From Arthrobacter sp. B2a2-09 (GTDB lineage: Bacteria; Actinomycetota; Actinomycetes; Actinomycetales; Micrococcaceae), in NCBI RefSeq assembly GCF_027587375.1, contig NZ_JAMXIC010000014.1, positions 60,863-124,862 of the forward strand: a stretch of DNA of 64,000 bases. Direction: 5' to 3'. The stretch's first letter is position 1. Every line of letters begins with the position of its first letter. The notes under the pieces are model-generated. The model made no database searches. It was given only the letters and a program-made list of their open reading frames with translations, and was not told the DNA's origin. Shown piece after piece: positions 59,373-64,000 of this stretch. A program made the position numbers and the translations under genes.

Positions 59373-60767
59373 ATGAAGATCGACGCGAGTAGGCAGCGAA
59401 GTTCAACCGAACCGCGACAGTCCAGCACCACGAGGAAAGCGGCAGCCAGCGGCTGGATCGGCAGCGCCCTCGAGTACTACGACTGGTTCATCTATGCGCA
59501 GGCCGCTGCACTGGTCTTCCCCGGAGTCTTCTTCCCCGCGGGAAACCCGACCGTGGCACTGATCGCCTCCCTAGGCACGTACGCCGTGGGCTACGTCGCC
59601 CGCCCGATCGGCGCATTCGTCCTGGGACAGTGGGGCGATAAACACGGCCGGAAGAACGTTCTCGTCTTGGCCATGTTGATGATGGGCGCGTCGACCTTCG
59701 CTGTCGCATTGCTGCCCACCTACGGCCAGGTAGGCCTCCTGGCACCCGTCCTGCTGGTTGCCGTCCGACTCATCCAGGGCTTTGCGGTGGCCGGCGAACT
59801 GAGCGGCGCCAGCGCCATGATCGTGGAGCACGCACCTTTCGGCCGCCGGGGCTTCTACGCAAGCTTTGCACTCCAAGGCACCCAGGCCGGACAGATTATC
59901 GCCGCCGCGGTATTCCTCCCGCTCTCGGCCATGCTCTCCAACGAAGCATTCAAGTCCTGGGGCTGGCGCATTCCGTTCCTCCTCAGCGCCCTCGTGGTGT
60001 TCGCCGGGTACATGATCCGCCGCCGGGTCGAAGAAACCCCCATCTTCGCCGAGGAAAAGGCGCACCGGGAGATCCCGAAGATGCCGATCGTCCGCGTGCT
60101 GCGGGAAAGCGGTCTCGACGTGGTGCGGGCAGTCTGCATGACCCTGGTCAACGTCGTCGGCGTCACCGTGGCAGTCTTCGGTGCGGCGTACGCCACCCAG
60201 CCGGGCTACGGCGTCGGCATGAGCACCAGCGTCTACCTCTGGATCCCGGTCCTGGCCAACGTCGTCGCACTGGCCCTCATCCCCTTGTTCGGAAATCTGT
60301 CGGACCGGTTCGGCCGCAGGCCGTTGATGATCTTCGGCTCGTTGAGCTCCGGCGTGCTGGCCTACGCTTACCTCTACGCGGTCAGCCAGAACAATGTACT
60401 GCTCACCATCGTCCTCTCGATCCTCATGTGGGGCACGCTCTACCAAGTCTGGAATGCAACGTTCGCCAGCTATTTCCAGGAGCTCTTCCCCGCCCGCACC
60501 CGGGTCACGGGATTCGCCATCTCGCAGAACATCGGCCTCGTCATCACCGCATTCCTTCCGAGCATCTTCACGGCGATCGCCCCGCCGGGGTCCTCGAATG
60601 TACCGCTCATCATCGGGTCCATCTGCTTCGGAATCTGCATCATCGGGGCTGTGGCCGCCTGGTCGGCCCGGGAAACGTACCGCATCCCCCTCAACCAGCT
60701 GGGAACTCCGGACGCGACGCCGGTTGCTCGCGAGGAATACCGCCAGCTCCGGAGCGCCGCCCGGTAA
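59373..60767 (+). CDS. MFS transporter of the metabolite:H+ symporter (MHS) family
   Basis: 464-residue inner-membrane transporter with 12 predicted helices. SALEYYDWFIYAQAAALVFP in the first helix and GQWGDKHGRKNVLV near residue 88 are the MHS signature (loop 2-3 motif), and RLIQGFAVAGELSGASAMIV near residue 133 is the fourth-helix motif. LSDRFGRRPLMIFG near residue 310 is the second copy of the loop motif. Such carriers import small organic acids or osmolytes with protons. AAAGGAGG fixes the start at 59373. Tandem LacI operators upstream place it in the regulon. Confidence 0.9.
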   Translation: MKIDASRQRSSTEPRQSSTTRKAAASGWIGSALEYYDWFIYAQAAALVFPGVFFPAGNPTVALIASLGTYAVGYVARPIGAFVLGQWGDKHGRKNVLVLAMLMMGASTFAVALLPTYGQVGLLAPVLLVAVRLIQGFAVAGELSGASAMIVEHAPFGRRGFYASFALQGTQAGQIIAAAVFLPLSAMLSNEAFKSWGWRIPFLLSALVVFAGYMIRRRVEETPIFAEEKAHREIPKMPIVRVLRESGLDVVRAVCMTLVNVVGVTVAVFGAAYATQPGYGVGMSTSVYLWIPVLANVVALALIPLFGNLSDRFGRRPLMIFGSLSSGVLAYAYLYAVSQNNVLLTIVLSILMWGTLYQVWNATFASYFQELFPARTRVTGFAISQNIGLVITAFLPSIFTAIAPPGSSNVPLIIGSICFGICIIGAVAAWSARETYRIPLNQLGTPDATPVAREEYRQLRSAAR

Positions 60768-60834
60768 GCTGCGCGATTAAGGCAGCGATTCGTGGGCTTT
60801 GAATGAAACGATTCACACAGGGAGGAGGATCCAC

Positions 60835-61167
60835 ATGCGTGTCTGCTTCCGTTCCTCGGTCAAACCCAGCCAGATTCCCGAATATCAACGCCGGTACGCG
60901 GCCGTGTGGCCAGAGATGCTCGGTGAACTCAAGGCGGCCGGTTGGAACCACTATTCGTTGTTCCTCGCCGACGACGGTTTGCTGGTGGGATACCTGGAAT
61001 GCGACGACTTCGACGCGGCGCTTGCCCGAATGGTCTTGACTGACGTGAATGCCCGCTGGCAGGCGGAAATGGCACTGCTGTTCGAAGACGACGCACGGGC
61101 GCCGGGCCAGGGATTCGTCCAACTCACGGAAATCTTCAATCTGGAGGACCAGCTGCCCAGGGGCTGA
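60835..61167 (+). CDS. L-rhamnose mutarotase family protein
   Basis: 110-residue dimeric alpha/beta-barrel protein. It begins MRVCFRSSVKPSQIPEYQRR, with VWPEMLGELKAAGWNHYSLF, the family hallmark with the catalytic His, then NARWQAEMALLFED. It interconverts sugar anomers in rhamnose-type pathways. GGAGGAGGA precedes the ATG. It lies 67 bp downstream of the MFS gene and is probably co-transcribed, so the regulon's substrate may be a deoxy- or related sugar; no rhamnose isomerase, kinase or aldolase genes are in the window. Confidence 0.9.
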   Translation: MRVCFRSSVKPSQIPEYQRRYAAVWPEMLGELKAAGWNHYSLFLADDGLLVGYLECDDFDAALARMVLTDVNARWQAEMALLFEDDARAPGQGFVQLTEIFNLEDQLPRG

Positions 61168-61544
61168 GGCCTCACGCTCAAACCGGGGCTTGATTCCCAT
61201 CGCCGCGCTTCAAGCTCCGGCCTGGGAAACAAGCCCGGTATGGCGTCCACGCCGACCCGGGATGGCGGCAAAGAGCCCCTCAAACGATCGCGGAAACCCC
61301 TGTCACGGCCCGGCCCCAAGCCGCTTTCCAGCGTTTGTCCCATGTGGAGACATCTGCGGATGCAGGCGTCTGGGAATGACCACAGTCGAGTACGGGCTAT
61401 AGGGGTGGGATGTCGATGTCACCGGCAAAGGGCCACGCCTGCCGGACAGATAGGAGGAGAGTCAGCTGGTGGGGGTCATCATTGACCCTGATCAGCATGT
61501 CCTGCGGACACGGATTCCCCCCGTACCCACACCGGGCCGTGGCG

Positions 61545-62155
61545 CCCAACGATGGAACCGGCGGCAGTAAGAACAAGGATCGCACCAAGGCGGAAGAGCT
61601 TGACCGGCGCACCTGCCCACGGCGGCTCCTCGACGGTCTCATCGGCGCGTGCAAAGCGTCCCTCTCCACCGGCGGACTCCCTGCTGCGGGAGGACTCCGT
61701 CCCCGGGTCATGGTCACCATCGATTAACGCGACCTCCTGGACCGTCTCAAAAAGGCCGACATCACAACAAGGCACAATGACGGCTCTCCCGGCACCGGGT
61801 CGTTCACCTTCACCGGCCCTATTACCGCTTCCACCGCACGCAGGATCGCCTGCGACGCAGACACCATCCCCGTCCTGCTCGGCAGCGACAGCGGCATCCT
61901 GGACATCGCCCGCACCACCAGGGCTTTCCCGCCCCACATCCGGAAAGCCATCACCGCGCGCGACCAAGGCTGCGCCTTCCCCAACTGCACCATCCCAGCT
62001 CCCTGGTGCGAGGCCCGCCAACATCAACTACTGGTCACACGGCAGCCGGGTTGTCTCTCCCACTTGCGTCACCCAGTGCACGAAGACGGCCAAGCCCACA
62101 AGTTGCGAATACACCCTCTCGCCCGGGCTGTGGGTCCTGCCGGACGATTTGTGAT
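61545..62155 (+). pseudogene. DUF222/HNH endonuclease domain protein, decayed
   Basis: The frame reads RLLDGLIGACKASLSTGGLP and RPRVMVTID, then meets a TAA at 61725-61727 where family members have Tyr, and goes on in the same frame with RDLLDRLKKAD, FTGPITASTARRIACDADTI and RDQGCAFPNCTIPAPWCEA. Just after, one base is missing: the HNH part INYWSHGS is in another frame and no HNH core follows. The N-terminal DUF222 half is absent. Such multi-copy genes are common in Arthrobacter. Bases 61168-61544 (about 380 bp) show nothing I can support. Confidence 0.82.
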
Positions 62156-62198
62156 AGCACTAGAAGTGCTTGATACCGAATCTGAACATGGGGGAAGT

Positions 62199-63071
62199 AT
62201 GGCGATCTATAGGCAGCCTTCAAAGAAGATCCATCGAGGGTTTTTTTATCTGAACGACGAGACGGTCATCAACTCCTTGTCTGCGGTCGAGTCCGGCAAA
62301 ATCGACGAAGTCGTCGCTAAAGTCAACTCCGCTCGAGAGGGGGGTTTTGGCGGCGGACTCGGATTTCAGGGGGCCAACATTGAGGGTTCGAAGAAGTCAA
62401 CGTCCGCATTGGCCGAGGAAATCGTGCGTACTCGTACCCGCTTCTCAGTCTTCGAACTGTGGTACCAGACTCTGGTCGACGGGAAGGCCCTTGGTTCTTT
62501 CGAGGGATGGGGCCCTAACGCTCTAAACGGGGTAGAGCCTGGTCATACCGTTGAGTTTCGGGCCACATTGGAGGTTGTACCCCTGCAAACGCTACTGAGG
62601 CTTTACCTCTGGTTCTCTGATAAAACGAAGACTCAAGGCCATGTGTTCAGCCAAAAGGGGGAAGAGTTGAAGAGTACAAAGGATTCGGAACGCAACATCA
62701 AGATGCTCCTTGGCGATAACGACGAGGGAGGCGCGGGAGAGTCCATCTTTATTGCGAAGCCGATTGGCGAATCTGGACCCGCAGTGGCGATGCCTATATC
62801 CGGCGAGTGGCTTATCGGAAAGATTGGTCGGCTGGGTGGGGAGTACAGCATCGTGGCACAGGTGGATCAGATATTAGGACCGCAGGAGGAGCTTCCGACG
62901 CTCCGGCTCACTCACGACGTATCGGCAACTCCTCTAGAGATAACGACTTTGCGAGATTCGGTGTCAAACTTCGTTGAGCCTGCTAAGGCTATGGGAGTCG
63001 ACGTCTCCACCTCGGACGCCAGTATCACAGGCCCGGCCCTGTGGCTCAACCCGATTGCGATATTCCGGTAG
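62199..63071 (+). CDS. DUF6414 family protein
   Basis: 290-residue protein beginning MAIYRQPSKKIHRGFFYLND, followed by ETVINSLSAVESGKIDEVVA and a Gly-rich stretch (EGGFGGGLGFQGANIEGS), the features by which I recognise DUF6414. The function of this family is unknown to me. GGGGAAG precedes the ATG. GC content is lower than in the rest of the window and the gene lies right after a decayed HNH gene, so it appears to be recently acquired. It is followed in the same direction by a putative membrane protein and a serine recombinase. Confidence 0.65.
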   Translation: MAIYRQPSKKIHRGFFYLNDETVINSLSAVESGKIDEVVAKVNSAREGGFGGGLGFQGANIEGSKKSTSALAEEIVRTRTRFSVFELWYQTLVDGKALGSFEGWGPNALNGVEPGHTVEFRATLEVVPLQTLLRLYLWFSDKTKTQGHVFSQKGEELKSTKDSERNIKMLLGDNDEGGAGESIFIAKPIGESGPAVAMPISGEWLIGKIGRLGGEYSIVAQVDQILGPQEELPTLRLTHDVSATPLEITTLRDSVSNFVEPAKAMGVDVSTSDASITGPALWLNPIAIFR

Positions 63072-63185
63072 CTGAGCAGCCACTAATGGCAAGCGCCGCT
63101 GGGTTCCACGGATACCGATTCACTACGGCTGCGGGACTCTTGTAAGGCAGAATAGTGGCGACGACTAGGCCGCTGAGGGGAAAAC

Positions 63186-63944
63186 GTGCCACAAACAAGA
63201 CGTTCCAATACGTCCATCGGACCGACAACCTGGCACGGAGGTGTGGAAGAACTGCGGCGTCTTGTTGACGCATTTTCGGGCTTTCAGGACACAGCAAATG
63301 CAGCGCTCCTCGCCGAGCAGGCTGAGGGCAAGGCAGCTAGACGTTTGGCCTTCGAACAACAAATGGACTCTGCCGCTGCGTTGTTCGAAGAGGATCTGAA
63401 GGACCACAACAAGAAGTATCTTGCATCTTTGCTGAAGGACGCACAGACCAACGATTACGCTCGCATGACGGAGCAGATCGCGTTGAAGGCGATGACACCC
63501 AAACTGGAGGTCACTTACAAAGAACTCAATACGAAGGATTCCGGCTCGCCAGACGATGTGATGCATAGACTGCACGTCAAGCAAGTAGCGAAAGTCTCCG
63601 TGGAATTTGGGCGCGTATATGGGAGCGATGAAGTGGGTGCGCTGCTCACGCTGGATGAGCGCGGGGCACAAGTAACTGTTGCTGGAGATGAAATGTTCGT
63701 CAACGCTGCAGTCAGCCGATTCAAGGAGCTGTTCCGCCAGCAACGACCGAGGTTGTGGTGGCTTCGCAGCCCCTGGTTTTTGGTACCGTTCGCGGTAGTC
63801 GCAGCCCTGAGCGTTGTGATGCTACTCGTTAATTGGTTGTACCCGCACAACCCGGGAGATGCAGCATGGTGGACGTCAATGGCTGCCATCACTATTTTTT
63901 ATGGGCAGTGGTTTGGTATTAGATGGCCGATACCGCATAATTGA
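63186..63944 (+). CDS. Hypothetical protein with predicted C-terminal membrane hairpin
   Basis: 252 residues from a GTG start with GAGGGG nearby. No family is recognised. The N-terminal 120 residues are charged and helical (LLAEQAEGKAARRLAFEQQM and following, then ALFEEDLKDHNKKYLASLLK), probably a coiled coil. A middle strand-rich part (VAKVSVEFGRVYG, GALLTLDERGAQVTVAG) follows. Two hydrophobic segments near residues 197-216 (FLVPFAVVAALSVVMLLVNW) and 226-245 form the C-terminal membrane hairpin. Lower GC than the backbone. It stands between the DUF6414 gene and a recombinase, 114 bp after the former. Confidence 0.6.
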   Translation: MPQTRRSNTSIGPTTWHGGVEELRRLVDAFSGFQDTANAALLAEQAEGKAARRLAFEQQMDSAAALFEEDLKDHNKKYLASLLKDAQTNDYARMTEQIALKAMTPKLEVTYKELNTKDSGSPDDVMHRLHVKQVAKVSVEFGRVYGSDEVGALLTLDERGAQVTVAGDEMFVNAAVSRFKELFRQQRPRLWWLRSPWFLVPFAVVAALSVVMLLVNWLYPHNPGDAAWWTSMAAITIFYGQWFGIRWPIPHN

Positions 63945-63947
63945 CAC

Positions 63948-64000
63948 ATGACCGACTCACGTAAGCCGCTTCGCGCGGTTCTTTACCTACGTCTCTCCGT
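63948..64000 (+). CDS. Serine recombinase, N-terminal fragment cut by the window edge
   Basis: Only 18 codons are visible, MTDSRKPLRAVLYLRLSV. The strand RAVLYLRLS is the start of the resolvase catalytic domain of large serine recombinases, where the last Ser is the nucleophile position. ATG 63948 starts 3 bp after the preceding stop, so it probably forms an operon with it. Presence of a recombinase at this point suggests an integrated element extending beyond the window. The call depends on a short segment. Confidence 0.6.
   Translation, partial: MTDSRKPLRAVLYLRLS

Overview
The window looks like chromosomal DNA of a high-GC actinomycete of the Micrococcaceae, most likely Arthrobacter in the broad sense. 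The evidence is uniformly GC-rich coding sequence, an Lhr helicase followed by a Nei2-type glycosylase, the MocR/yczE pair, a DUF222-type HNH gene relic and an actinobacterial PEP carboxylase. I saw no rRNA, tRNA or CRISPR array. The assignment rests on protein style and gene order, not on a marker gene.

Bases 1-14.4 kb are ordinary backbone: the end of lhr, nei2, a divergent yczE/MocR pair, a DUF4188 protein with a divergent TetR regulator, an ArsR-type regulator with its SRPBCC partner, a secreted phospholipase C-like phosphoesterase, an RluA-type pseudouridine synthase, a macro-domain hydrolase and a DedA protein. Two families of intergenic repeats are scattered here and recur at 47 and 50 kb.

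Bases 14.5-45.4 kb form a roughly 30 kb accessory block devoted to peptides and D-amino acids. It carries two Dpp/Opp-type ABC importers (one with a permease-ATPase fusion and a frameshifted second ATPase), two substrate-binding lipoproteins, two DppA-like M55 D-aminopeptidases, three penicillin-recognising serine hydrolases, an S9 peptidase, an N-acyl-D-amino-acid deacylase, a D-serine dehydratase/D-threonine aldolase-like PLP enzyme next to a RidA protein, a fold-type III PLP decarboxylase translationally coupled to an enolase-superfamily epimerase, a GNAT enzyme and a PucR regulator. Together they read as uptake, hydrolysis, epimerisation or deacylation and deamination of D-residue peptides such as cell-wall fragments. 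The block is dotted with gene relics (nickel transporter, DUF1016, OppD, PucR, D-amino-acid deaminase, GNAT, Tn3 transposase, leucine dehydrogenase, ABC ATPase), so it was assembled by repeated insertion and deletion.

Bases 47-50 kb return to backbone with ppc. Bases 50.9-61.2 kb contain a carbohydrate-type regulon: a Gfo/Idh-DUF6807 fusion protein, an operon of Gfo/Idh oxidoreductase, DUF993 protein and TIM-barrel isomerase, a divergent LacI-type regulator, an MFS transporter and a rhamnose-mutarotase-like protein. Five copies of one operator, close to GGGAAAGCGCNTNCC, lie in front of the transcription units and tie them to the LacI protein. A VOC/AraC pair sits inside this region.

Bases 61.5-64 kb hold a decayed DUF222/HNH gene followed by a lower-GC segment with a DUF6414 protein, a predicted C-terminally membrane-anchored protein and the first 18 codons of a serine recombinase. 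This looks like the edge of an integrated element that continues beyond the window.
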